Source: CAIKBL01 sp964555355 (GTDB lineage: Bacteria > Pseudomonadota > Gammaproteobacteria > Ga0077536). Taken from it: a stretch of DNA of 64,000 bases. The notes below the pieces were generated by a model that did no database searches, was not told the origin of the DNA, and was given only the letters and a program-made list of their open reading frames with translations. The stretch's first letter is position 1. Each line of letters opens with the position of its first letter. A program made the translations under genes and the position numbers. Shown here piece by piece: positions 32,428-40,775 of the stretch. The stretch is from the NCBI GenBank assembly GCA_964555355.1, contig CAZKRY010000003.1, positions 310,001 through 374,000 of the forward strand, written 5' to 3'.

Positions 32428-33411
32428 ATGCGCGTCCGCTTCTGGGGTACTCGCGGATCGCTTCCCGTGGCGCTCACGGCCAACGGCGTCATGCGCAAAA
32501 TCGCGGCCGCACTGGTCGCCGCTGAAGGCCGCTGCTTCAAGACCGAAGATGAGGCACTCGCGTTTGCAGGCACACTGCCGTTTGAAATTGCCGGCACTTA
32601 TGGCGGTCATTCGAGTTGCGTCGAACTTGAAGTGAGCAAGTCCAGCAACGCACGACACGAGTATGTGTTATGCGACTTAGGGAGCGGCGCACGCCCGTTC
32701 GGTAACTCGGTCATCGCGCGCCACGGGGCCGGCAAGCCGAATGTGTTTCACGTGTTCATGTCGCATCTGCACTGGGACCACATCATGGGCCTGCCACTGT
32801 TTACGCCGGCCTATATTCCCGGCAATGTCATCCGCATTTACGGCTGCCATGCGGAACTCGAGGCCGGCATCAAACGACAGCACGGTGCACCTTCGTTTCC
32901 GATCGAATTTGCAGACCTCGCGGCAACCTTTGAATTCATCACGCTGTCACCGGATAAAACTTATGACATCGCCGGTCTCAAAGTCCGCGCGATGCGACAA
33001 CTACATGCGGGCGATAGCTATGGCTATCGTTTTACGTCACCGACCGCCAGCGTGGTGTATGCCACGGACTCCGAACACAAAGTGGAAAATCCGACGGAAA
33101 TGGCACGGGTCAGTCAGTTTTTTCGCGATGCCGACTTGATTATCTTCGATGCCATGTATTCATTCGCGGAGGCCGTCTCCGTCAAAGAAGACTGGGGACA
33201 TTCCAGCAACGTCATCGGCGTTGAGCTTTGTCAGATGGCCGGCGCGAAAGCGCTTGTGCTGTTTCATCACGAACCGATTTTTGACGATGCACGGATTGCT
33301 GCCGTTGAAGCCGAGACTCGGCGGTTCGAAGAAATTACGCGCGAACAGCGCGCGCCGCTTAAAGTTACGGCAGCGTACGACGGATTAGAAATCGTCTTGC
33401 CGAAACCGTGA
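32428..33411 (+). CDS. MBL-fold metallo-hydrolase in a partner-switching operon
   Basis: A 327-residue beta-lactamase-fold hydrolase. RFWGTRGSLP is the start. An insert of about 40 residues precedes GGHSSCVELEV. The metal motif is HLHWDH followed by IMGLPLFTPAY. ATDSEH, FDAMYSF, DWGHSS and FHHEPIFDD follow. It is a paralogue of the protein at 4206-5114. The family is near class II cyclic-nucleotide phosphodiesterases; substrate unknown. It is squeezed between STAS (3 bp) and CHASE2-PP2C (4-bp overlap), so it should act in the same signalling unit. Confidence 0.82.
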   Translation: MRVRFWGTRGSLPVALTANGVMRKIAAALVAAEGRCFKTEDEALAFAGTLPFEIAGTYGGHSSCVELEVSKSSNARHEYVLCDLGSGARPFGNSVIARHGAGKPNVFHVFMSHLHWDHIMGLPLFTPAYIPGNVIRIYGCHAELEAGIKRQHGAPSFPIEFADLAATFEFITLSPDKTYDIAGLKVRAMRQLHAGDSYGYRFTSPTASVVYATDSEHKVENPTEMARVSQFFRDADLIIFDAMYSFAEAVSVKEDWGHSSNVIGVELCQMAGAKALVLFHHEPIFDDARIAAVEAETRRFEEITREQRAPLKVTAAYDGLEIVLPKP

Positions 33412-35492
33412 GTACGAGCCCGCGTCCACCGCTCAGCGCTGGCTTGTTTGGTGTGCTGGCATTGGCTGGACTCGTAACGCTGCTCGCGGTTGCAGACTCG
33501 AAAATCGAGCGCTTACTGCGCACCGAATGGTTCGATGCGTACCAGCGCGTCATGCCGCGCGAACGGCAATCCGATCCCGTCGTGATTGTGCAGATAGACG
33601 AGCGCAGCCTAGCCCTCTTAGGTCAATGGCCGTGGCCGCGCACGCGCTTAGCTGGGTTGATTGAACAGATCGCGAGCGCGGCGCCGGCTGCGATCGCAAT
33701 TGACGCACTGTTTCCTGAACCCGACGGTTATTCACAACATGCGCTTACTCTGACCCTGGGCCTTGATCCAGCCGAAGCCGCGCGCTTATCCCAAACGCTG
33801 CCCGATCCCGATCCGGCATTCGCGCGCGCACTCGAAAAAGCGCCGGTGATTCTCGGCATCGGTGGGATCCATGATACGCCCACCGCGGTCGCGGCCGCGG
33901 TCGCGACGCCGCTCCTGCAGAAAGGCGGGCACGCGCTGGATTTTGTGCCAAATTACACCGGCGTGCAGCGCAGCCTCGCGGTGATCGACAAAGCCGCCAA
34001 AGGCCATGGCGCGTTGAATGCCGAGGCCGAACGCGGCATCTATCGCCGGCTGCCAACGCTCATCGGCACGCACGACGGCAATCTCTATCCATCGCTTGCG
34101 ATTGAGACTTTGCGCTTTCTCGGCGGCGGCGCGCCGCTACAGGCAACGTTGTCCAAACAAGGAATGCGCGCGCTTGAAGTCGCCGGCTTGCGTATTCCAA
34201 CCGCGCGCAACGGCGAGTGGTGGCTACACTTTTCAAACTGGCAGGAACGCTTGCATTACTCCGCCGCGGATGTGCTGCGCGGCGCCGTAGACAGTGAAGT
34301 TTTTCGCGGCCGAGTCGTGCTGATTGGATATACCGCCCTTGGACTTGCCGATATCGTGGCCACACCACTCGGCAGAATGCCCGGCGTCGATGTGCACGCC
34401 GAAGCGTTGGATAACGCGCTTACCGGCCGCTTGCTGTCGCGCCCGCCCATTCTCGAAGCACGCGAATTGCTCGCGTTGATCATCCTTGGCGCGCTCGCGA
34501 TTGTCGGCTGTGTGTATTGGCGCCCGTGGCAAGCCACGCTGCTTTTCGCATGCGCGTGTACGGTGTTGGCGGGATTTGGCGTCTTCGCTTTTTCCCATTG
34601 GGGTTGGCTGTTCGACGCGGCAAATCCCATCGCATTCGCGGCGCTGATATTCGTCGCCACGATGACCGTCGCGCTCGGCGAAGCGCAAACGCAGCGCCGC
34701 CAATTGCGCCGCGAACTCGTCATGTCGCGCGAACATCAAGCGCGCGTACAAGGCGAACTCAATGCGGCGCGGCGGATCCAATTAGGCATGTTGCCACCGG
34801 CCGAACGGTTCGCTGCCGAACCGCGCCTCGCGATTGGCTGCGCAATGACGCCCGCCAAAGCCGTCGGCGGAGATTTTTTCGATTTCTTCATGCTCGATAA
34901 GGATCGCTTATTTCTGGTCGTCGGCGATGTCTCCGGCAAGGGCCTACCGAGCGCGCTATTCATGGCGCTCGCGAAAGCCTACCTCCGTGGTGCCGCGCAA
35001 CGCGCGGCCGGCCCGGGCGAAACCTTGTCGCTCGCCAATCAGTCGCTCGCGCAAGACAATCCGGAGCTCTTGTTCATCACGGTGTTTGCCGCCGAACTCA
35101 ATCTGGCACACGGGTTGTTGCGCTGGAGCAATGCCGGTCACGACAGTCCCTACTGCAAAACGGAGCAGTCGCTGGTCACGCCCTTTGCCGCCACGGGACC
35201 TCCGCTGTGCGCGCTCGATGACTTTTCTTATCCATCGCAGGAATACGAACTTACGCGCGGTGCCCGCCTGTGTGCGATAACTGATGGGGTTAGCGAGGCG
35301 CGTAACGCCCGGGGTGAGTTATTCGGCAACGAGCGTATCCGCGCATGTTTAACGGCAGCCGCACCAAGTGCGGACGCGGCCAGCATCATTACCTTGTTAA
35401 CGCGCGATCTTGAAGCCTTCGTCGGTGACACCGAGCAAGCGGACGACATTACGCTGTTGTGCGTGGAGTGGCGGGGTGAGCCGTGTGGCTAA
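33408..35492 (+). CDS. CHASE2-domain membrane PP2C (SpoIIE-type) phosphatase
   Basis: A 694-residue membrane receptor phosphatase. An N-terminal helix (about 8-30) precedes a large periplasmic CHASE2 domain (about 35-345) with VVIVQIDERSLALLGQWPWPR and RGRVVLIGYTALGLADIVATP. Three membrane helices (about 355-425) and a short coiled coil follow. The C-terminal SpoIIE-type PP2C domain has metal aspartates in GGDFFDFF, VVGDVSGKGLPSALFMA, ITDGVSEA and DDITLLCVEW. It should dephosphorylate the STAS protein when CHASE2 senses an outside signal. It starts with GTG overlapping the MBL stop. Confidence 0.9.
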   Translation: MSTSPRPPLSAGLFGVLALAGLVTLLAVADSKIERLLRTEWFDAYQRVMPRERQSDPVVIVQIDERSLALLGQWPWPRTRLAGLIEQIASAAPAAIAIDALFPEPDGYSQHALTLTLGLDPAEAARLSQTLPDPDPAFARALEKAPVILGIGGIHDTPTAVAAAVATPLLQKGGHALDFVPNYTGVQRSLAVIDKAAKGHGALNAEAERGIYRRLPTLIGTHDGNLYPSLAIETLRFLGGGAPLQATLSKQGMRALEVAGLRIPTARNGEWWLHFSNWQERLHYSAADVLRGAVDSEVFRGRVVLIGYTALGLADIVATPLGRMPGVDVHAEALDNALTGRLLSRPPILEARELLALIILGALAIVGCVYWRPWQATLLFACACTVLAGFGVFAFSHWGWLFDAANPIAFAALIFVATMTVALGEAQTQRRQLRRELVMSREHQARVQGELNAARRIQLGMLPPAERFAAEPRLAIGCAMTPAKAVGGDFFDFFMLDKDRLFLVVGDVSGKGLPSALFMALAKAYLRGAAQRAAGPGETLSLANQSLAQDNPELLFITVFAAELNLAHGLLRWSNAGHDSPYCKTEQSLVTPFAATGPPLCALDDFSYPSQEYELTRGARLCAITDGVSEARNARGELFGNERIRACLTAAAPSADAASIITLLTRDLEAFVGDTEQADDITLLCVEWRGEPCG

Positions 35493-35607
35493 ATTTCCGC
35501 TCCATTCGCTAATCTCGACTATCGTTGGGGTTCGCGTTGCTCACCCCACCTAGATCAATGATTATAAATCCCCGGTTGAGTGAGCACCGCGAATCTCAAC
35601 ATCAACA

Positions 35608-36231
35608 CTACCGCACACTAATTTCCGCCCGTCGATTACGCGGCTCCGGGGTTTCATCCGGCGTTGTAATCAATAACTCACGCTCGCCGCGACCGGCCAC
35701 ACTGATGCGCGCGGCGTCACCGCCTTCGCGTACGAGTTCAGCGCGTAAAGCCTCGGCGCGGGTCAGCGATAATTGATCGTTGTAGCTGGCGTCACCCATG
35801 CTGTCGGTGTGACCGATGATGACGATGTCCGCCACGGGTCGAGCCGCGATGTCGGCCAATATCGCGGCGGCCGCGGCACGCGAATCATCAGTTAGACGAT
35901 CCGAATCGACTTCAAAATAAAGTAGGTGGGAAACTGGTCGCGGCGGCAACGCATTCATTGTTTCACCGAATCGCTGCGTGACTTCCGCGGCACCCACCAT
36001 ACTTGTGACGACTTGGCCGGCCGAATTCACCGTCGCCGAACCATAGGCTTCATCCAACACCGTGGAACCCGCGCCGCTATTGACCGCGAGCTTCCCAACT
36101 TTACCGTCCGCGCCGGCGAGCAAAATGATGCGATCGCGTGGTTGTGGCGGCGGAGGCGGTGGGGTCGCGCAACCGGCCAAAATGACGACGAGCAGTAACC
36201 ACCCCGCGCGCCGCATTCCGTACCGACTCAT
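35608..36231 (-). CDS. OmpA-family outer-membrane lipoprotein
   Basis: A 207-residue protein with a lipobox LAGC (C21) and a proline run. A central region of about 70 residues is followed by a C-terminal OmpA-like peptidoglycan-binding domain: LYFEVDSDRLTDDSR, VIIGHTDSMGDASYNDQLSLTRAEAL and GRGERELL. It should anchor the outer membrane to the wall. The start overlaps the stop of the FecR-domain gene by 4 bp. Together the two form a small minus-strand operon facing the CHASE2-PP2C gene. Confidence 0.86.
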   Translation of the reverse strand: MSRYGMRRAGWLLLVVILAGCATPPPPPPQPRDRIILLAGADGKVGKLAVNSGAGSTVLDEAYGSATVNSAGQVVTSMVGAAEVTQRFGETMNALPPRPVSHLLYFEVDSDRLTDDSRAAAAAILADIAARPVADIVIIGHTDSMGDASYNDQLSLTRAEALRAELVREGGDAARISVAGRGERELLITTPDETPEPRNRRAEISVR

Positions 36232-36683
36232 GGTGCGCCTACCTCAACCAAAAATTCCGTGCCGCGCACGCCCAGAATGGTCGATGGCGTCCGCACCTTC
36301 ATGGCATCAGTTTTGTGTTTGGCGATTTTGCCCGAGACCACCGCCAAGCGACCCTGCTTAAGCGCGCTTTCGAACTTGCCTTCGTGCGTGGTCGAATCGA
36401 ATTGAAACTGTTCGATGGCAAGACGGCTATTCGGCCCGAGCGAGAATAATGAATTATCCTGGAACGTAATGCCCACCATGCCATCCGTGCCGGTGACGAG
36501 CTGGTCGGTGGTCAAGATGGGCATGCCGAGCGTTGCGGGCAGCGAGTTTCCGGTGCGCTCCACGGATACCGCACCTTTGAGCACCTTCACGATGCCGCAG
36601 GTCTCGGCAAACACAGCGGAGCCACTCTCGATTAGAACCGCGCAAACGAATGTGAACAGCCAGTGGTGTGAGCGAGTGCGCAT
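36228..36683 (-). CDS. Secreted FecR-domain protein
   Basis: A 151-residue protein with a signal peptide (cleavage after VFA, residue about 26). One FecR domain follows: GIVKVLKGAVSVERTGN, VTGTDGMVGITFQDNSLFSLGPNSRLAI and the closing VRTPSTILGVRGTEFLVEV. FecR domains occur alone in periplasmic proteins that accompany CHASE2 receptors and OmpA proteins. A role in presenting the signal to CHASE2 is an inference from context. The ribosome binding site AAGGAAA is 7 nt before the start. Confidence 0.84.
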   Translation of the reverse strand: MRTRSHHWLFTFVCAVLIESGSAVFAETCGIVKVLKGAVSVERTGNSLPATLGMPILTTDQLVTGTDGMVGITFQDNSLFSLGPNSRLAIEQFQFDSTTHEGKFESALKQGRLAVVSGKIAKHKTDAMKVRTPSTILGVRGTEFLVEVGAP

Positions 36684-36714
36684 AGCGGTTTCCTTTCGGC
36701 GTTATTCTCGCGCC

Positions 36715-36720
36715 TATAAT
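36715..36720 (+). promoter_or_regulatory. -10 box of the RsbW-like kinase gene
   Basis: A perfect TATAAT lies 38 bp before the GTG start of the kinase gene; no convincing -35 box is visible at 17 bp. The region also has to hold the divergent fecR-ompA promoter. Confidence 0.4.
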
Positions 36721-36757
36721 AACCGTAACTTTCAGCTATTTGCCGCGAGCCGGATCG

Positions 36758-37183
36758 GTGCATTCAGAACGCATTTCCATCCTAGCTGTCGAATCCGAGC
36801 TCACTCGCCTGCGCACCGCGTGGCGTTCGCTCGCCGGTGTATGGTCAGTAGAGGAAATCTTGTTACATAAAGTTGAGCTGGTCTTGGAAGAGTTATTCTT
36901 GAATTCCGTGACGCATGGCGGGGCACCCGCGGACAAGTTTGTCGACCTTGATCTCGCGCTGAACGCGACGACACTCCATCTCACGTATCTCGACGACGGC
37001 GCACCGTATAACCCGCTCGACTATCAAGACCATGGCGTGCTCAGTGAGACGGGGGAATCGCGCCGCGTGGGCGGATTGGGTGTCATCTTGGTTCAATCCA
37101 TCGCGGCGAGCGCCGCCTATGCGCGTGAGAACGATCGCAATTGCCTGCGCTTTACTTTTGCGCGGCCGCTTCCAGCGCCGTAA
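36758..37183 (+). CDS. RsbW/SpoIIAB-like ATP-binding anti-sigma serine kinase
   Basis: A GHKL-fold ATPase of about 141 residues. The N-box is VLEELFLNSVTHG, the G1 box LDDGAPYNP (the D-x-G-x-P form of RsbW proteins), and the G2 region GGLGVILV. Such proteins phosphorylate a STAS antagonist and bind a sigma factor or other target. The STAS partner is about 4.5 kb upstream on the same strand, with the phosphatase between. No sigma factor gene is near. GTG 36758 is the preferred start; TTG 36740 would leave a 13-nt leader. The 3' end overlaps the convergent DUF455 gene by 32 bp. Confidence 0.83.
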   Translation: MHSERISILAVESELTRLRTAWRSLAGVWSVEEILLHKVELVLEELFLNSVTHGGAPADKFVDLDLALNATTLHLTYLDDGAPYNPLDYQDHGVLSETGESRRVGGLGVILVQSIAASAAYARENDRNCLRFTFARPLPAP

Positions 37184-37964
37184 GTTCAGCCGCGCCAAAG
37201 CCAGCGGCGAGGCGCGCGGCTCGATTAAACGGCGGTTGCGGCAATTTGACGCCGTATTCCGCGCAGAGCGCTCGAAACGTTACGGGCGGATCGAGCGCAC
37301 GTTCGCGGCATAGATATTCGAACCACCGGTTACCAATCGCGACATGCCCGACTTCGTCGCGCAGGATGATGCTCAGAATGGCAGCACCTGGCTGCTCGCC
37401 TATCGCCTCTAAGCGCACCTGCAGTCCGGGTGTTACGTCAAGTCCACGCGCTTCCAAAATACGTGGCACCAGCCCCATTCGCACAAGCGGATCGTGCCGC
37501 GATTTGAAAGCGGCTTCCCACAATCCGTGATGTGCCGGAAAATCGCCGTAGGCCGCGCCCTGCGTCCGCAGATGGTTGCACAACAATTGAAAATGCGCCG
37601 CTTCTTCGGCCGCGACACGCAGCCAATCTCGATAGTAGTCAGCCGGTAGACGCGCAAATCTCGCGATCGCATCAAGCGCTAAATTGATGGCGTTGAATTC
37701 GATATGCGCGAGCGCGTGGAACAGCGCGACCCGACCCGCCGCGGTACCGAGACGCCGCCGCGGCACCCGTGCCGGATGGACTAACTCGGGTGTCGGTGGC
37801 CGACCGGGTTCATCCGGCGGCATCAGAGAGAGTTCCGGTGCTAAGTCAATTTCGCGATTTAGGGTCGCCTGCCATAACTCGACAACCGCAACACACTTTG
37901 CCAGTGGATCGCGCAGCGCAAGCGTCTCGCACGCGACTGTTCGCATTTCGTGCAAGGCACTCAT
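37152..37964 (-). CDS. DUF455 ferritin-like protein
   Basis: A 270-residue helical protein. It carries likely di-iron ligands in FHALAHIEFNAINLALD, AAEEAAHFQLL and LRDEVGHVAIG, as in the DUF455 family, which is related to ferritin-like oxygenases such as MiaE. The function is not established. The central GDFPAHHGLWEAA and RMGLVPRILEARGLDVTP are family landmarks. It is 13 bp downstream of an alpha/beta hydrolase stop region on the same strand but starts its own message or shares that of the hydrolase. Confidence 0.83.
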   Translation of the reverse strand: MSALHEMRTVACETLALRDPLAKCVAVVELWQATLNREIDLAPELSLMPPDEPGRPPTPELVHPARVPRRRLGTAAGRVALFHALAHIEFNAINLALDAIARFARLPADYYRDWLRVAAEEAAHFQLLCNHLRTQGAAYGDFPAHHGLWEAAFKSRHDPLVRMGLVPRILEARGLDVTPGLQVRLEAIGEQPGAAILSIILRDEVGHVAIGNRWFEYLCRERALDPPVTFRALCAEYGVKLPQPPFNRAARLAAGFGAAELTALEAAAQK

Positions 37965-37977
37965 CTAGCAACGTCGG

Positions 37978-39024
37978 TTATTGCGTGACCGTGGCGGCGG
38001 GCTTCAACTCGGCTAGGCGTTCGAGCTCGAGCGCGTCTTTGAGCCAAGTCGTGTCGTAGACGGAACGGTCGAATTGCATGGTTGCGCGACCAGCGGAGAT
38101 CTCGGCAACCCTTGCCTCGCCTGAATTACGCACTGCGTCGAAAACCAGCGCTATCGCGTAGGCCACTAATTCCGGTTGCTCGAGATGCACCATGTGTCCA
38201 CTGGCGCGCGCCAACAAATGCGCGGATGCCGGTGATTGGGCCGCAAGTTCGCTTTGGAGAGAAATCCATAACTGCTCGAGCCGATCGCCGCGTTCATCGT
38301 TTGGCCATACACGCTTGCCGCGTGACACGACAACCAAAGGGACGGGTGGCATGGCTTGCGCTTCGCGCACTTCGCGCGCGCTGTCGCGAAACCCCAAAAG
38401 CTCATAAGACATCGTGCGCCGGGGTTTCCAGTTCTTGAATTGATACAATGTCAGCAGGCGCGCCTTACTCGACAAATTCTGATGCACGGGCGGCATGTTG
38501 CCGAACTGCACCAAGCCAAAGCGACTCGACGGTGCCGTTTTAACGTTATACGGCGGCGCCTGGAAACGCTCGATCTGCTCGGGGTGAGAGGCGTCCACCA
38601 GCACCAGGCCCGCGGTCAAATAGGCATAACGGCGCGCAAACAATTGCACGTTGTAGCCGCCGAACGAATGCCCCACAAGCAAAAATGGGCCACGGTGACC
38701 ACTATTCGTAAGCAGCAGGTAAAGCTCATCGACTTCTTGTGAGCTGGTGCGGGGAAAGGTGCCCATATCGCTCCAACCGTAGCCCGCGCGATCATAAGTG
38801 CAAGCTTGCGTGAACGTCGCCACTTGGCGCATCACCGGCATCCACTCGAGCGACGCGCCGCCCAATCCCGAATCGAAAATGACCGTCGGTCGGCCGCTTC
38901 CTTCGCAGTACAAGTGCATGCGGGTCCCTTGCACCTCGACGAGATCGCCGGGCGGCGTACCGAGCGGATGCGCGGTTACCCAATCGCCCAGCAATGCTGT
39001 CGTCAGCGCGAGCCAACCGGCCAT
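37978..39024 (-). CDS. Alpha/beta hydrolase
   Basis: About 348 residues. A hydrophobic N-terminal segment (MAGWLALTTALLGDWV) suggests export or membrane anchoring. The core has the oxyanion region FDSGLGGASLEW, YDRAGYGWSD, the nucleophile LLVGHSFGGYN, the acid near LVLVDASHPEQ and the histidine in ASGHMVHLEQP. It is a complete serine hydrolase of the haloalkane-dehalogenase/epoxide-hydrolase-like superfamily; substrate unknown. The frame extends to 39135, but ATG 39024 begins the signal-like segment. It precedes DUF455 on the same strand with a 13-bp gap. Confidence 0.75.
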   Translation of the reverse strand: MAGWLALTTALLGDWVTAHPLGTPPGDLVEVQGTRMHLYCEGSGRPTVIFDSGLGGASLEWMPVMRQVATFTQACTYDRAGYGWSDMGTFPRTSSQEVDELYLLLTNSGHRGPFLLVGHSFGGYNVQLFARRYAYLTAGLVLVDASHPEQIERFQAPPYNVKTAPSSRFGLVQFGNMPPVHQNLSSKARLLTLYQFKNWKPRRTMSYELLGFRDSAREVREAQAMPPVPLVVVSRGKRVWPNDERGDRLEQLWISLQSELAAQSPASAHLLARASGHMVHLEQPELVAYAIALVFDAVRNSGEARVAEISAGRATMQFDRSVYDTTWLKDALELERLAELKPAATVTQ

Positions 39025-39153
39025 TTGCCGCAGAGCACACTGCACAATCAATTCCTCGGAACAGAACGCGGCTTGCCCGCGCACATGGCATTGTGACAGA
39101 TTCACGCACCGCCAAGTTCCAAGCCCGCCAACCAACGCTGGTATAAACCGCTG

Positions 39154-39588
39154 ATGGAAGCCGACACCAGTCCTCTGCCCCGTGCAGGTGTGCCACTATG
39201 GCGGCGACTAGCCGCCATTACGTATGACTCGTTCGCGCTATTTGCGGTTTGTTTCGTCGCGGGTGCGATCGCCCTCGCTTTCCGCCATGGCACGGCGATC
39301 GCGCCACACACCTGGTGGTTTACCGGCTATTTGACGTTGGCTTGTTATGCCTACTTGGCCTATAGCTGGCGGCGCGCACAGACGTTGGGGATGCGTAGCT
39401 GGAAAATGTATTTGCAGAGCGCGCAAGGTGGACCAATAACCCATCGCCAAACGCTGGTGCGGTTTGTTGTCGCGCTGCTCGGTTGGTTACCGGCCGGCCT
39501 CGGCTATTGGTGGTCCCTGTGGGAGCCGGAGCGCCGCACCTGGCACGATCTCGCGTCCGGCACTGTGATTGTACGGGTGAGTGTTTAA
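39154..39588 (+). CDS. RDD-family membrane protein
   Basis: A 144-residue protein with three membrane segments. The RDD-type opening LWRRLAAITYDSFALFA and the second conserved part AQTLGMRSWKMYL, then RQTLVRFVVALLGWLPAG and WHDLASGTVIV, are family landmarks. The name-giving arginine-aspartate pattern is partly altered. Some RDD proteins are ion antiporters; the function here is unknown. It converges on lptG with a 4-bp overlap of the stops. Confidence 0.85.
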   Translation: MEADTSPLPRAGVPLWRRLAAITYDSFALFAVCFVAGAIALAFRHGTAIAPHTWWFTGYLTLACYAYLAYSWRRAQTLGMRSWKMYLQSAQGGPITHRQTLVRFVVALLGWLPAGLGYWWSLWEPERRTWHDLASGTVIVRVSV

Positions 39589-40649
39589 GGCGTGCGCGCC
39601 AGTAGATACGCCACCGCCGAAGTCATGAGGATGGCGGGTCCGGTCGCACTCAGCAGCGGCGGAATTTCGTAGACCACACCCAAATGCCCGGCCGCTTGGT
39701 TTAACAGATGGAAACCTAAGCCAATCAAACCGCCGCTCAGCACGCCCTGGCCAACGGTAAACGAGCGACTCGCGCGCAGCACCATCGGTACCGCCAGCAC
39801 AACCATCATGACGCAGGCCAACGGATAGGTTAGCTTGACCCACATGACATGTTCGTAACGATGCGCATTCTGGCCATTGTTGCGCAAAAACCGGCTGTAT
39901 TTGGCTAGACTCCAGATCGAGAGACTATCCGCATTGATCGTCACCATTTGCAGCAGATCGGGTTTCAAAATGGAATCCCACGCCGCTTCAGGCAGCGTGC
40001 GTTTCTGCAGACCCGTGTCGTCGAGCACGGTCTGTGAAATGTTCTGCAGCACCCATTCCTTGCCGGCATACCGTGCAAACTCGGCGTACGTGCTCAAGCG
40101 CAACTTATTGGCATCATCGAACTCATAGATGTAAACATCACGCAGTTGATCGCCGGGTAAGATCTCGCGGATGTTGATATAGCTATTGCCATCTCGCGCC
40201 CAAAAACCATTCTCGGACTTGAAAGTGACCTGATCGTTGATGGCTAGATTGCGGTACTCGCGGGCGAACTGTTCGGCCGGAGGCGCGATAAATTCACCGA
40301 TAAAAACCGCAAAGGCGAGCAGCACGGCGCCGCCTTTGACCACCGCAGCAATGACCCGCGACTTGCGCACGCCCACGCAACGGATGACGGCTATTTCGCC
40401 GTTGCGCATCATGGTGCCAAAACCGATCAGCGATCCGATCAGCGCCGCCATCGGAAACAACTCGTAGGTTAGCGATGGCACACTAAGCAACACAAATACC
40501 ACCGCTTTCGCCAAGCCGTAATTGGCGCGACCGACATCTTCGAGCTGGTCGATAAAAGCAAAAATCGAAAACAACGCCACCAGCACCAGCAGCACGGTGA
40601 GCGTGGCGGAAACGATATTCCAGCCGATATACCGATCGAGAATTTTCAT
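39585..40649 (-). CDS. lptG: LPS export ABC transporter permease LptG
   Basis: A 354-residue inner-membrane permease of the LptB2FG complex, which extracts lipopolysaccharide for transport to the outer membrane. It begins MKILDRYIGWNIV, the LptG form. It has three N-terminal helices, a periplasmic jellyroll (about 130-270) and three C-terminal helices with GQGVLSGGLIGLGFHLLNQ. MRNGEIAVIRCVGV is the coupling region. ATG 40649 gives the standard start; the frame runs 25 codons further. It is divergent from pepA, where lptF normally comes first; no lptF is present here. Confidence 0.9.
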   Translation of the reverse strand: MKILDRYIGWNIVSATLTVLLVLVALFSIFAFIDQLEDVGRANYGLAKAVVFVLLSVPSLTYELFPMAALIGSLIGFGTMMRNGEIAVIRCVGVRKSRVIAAVVKGGAVLLAFAVFIGEFIAPPAEQFAREYRNLAINDQVTFKSENGFWARDGNSYINIREILPGDQLRDVYIYEFDDANKLRLSTYAEFARYAGKEWVLQNISQTVLDDTGLQKRTLPEAAWDSILKPDLLQMVTINADSLSIWSLAKYSRFLRNNGQNAHRYEHVMWVKLTYPLACVMMVVLAVPMVLRASRSFTVGQGVLSGGLIGLGFHLLNQAAGHLGVVYEIPPLLSATGPAILMTSAVAYLLARTP

Positions 40650-40775
40650 GAAAATGCGCGCTTTACGGTTCGTTCGCGGAGCGAATACACTCGCCAAAAT
40701 AGCTTCCCGTCGTCGCCGACGCAAAGGGCGCGCGGGCGAGTCCCCGCATTTGGTGTTCAGGTGGAAGGATTTGCA

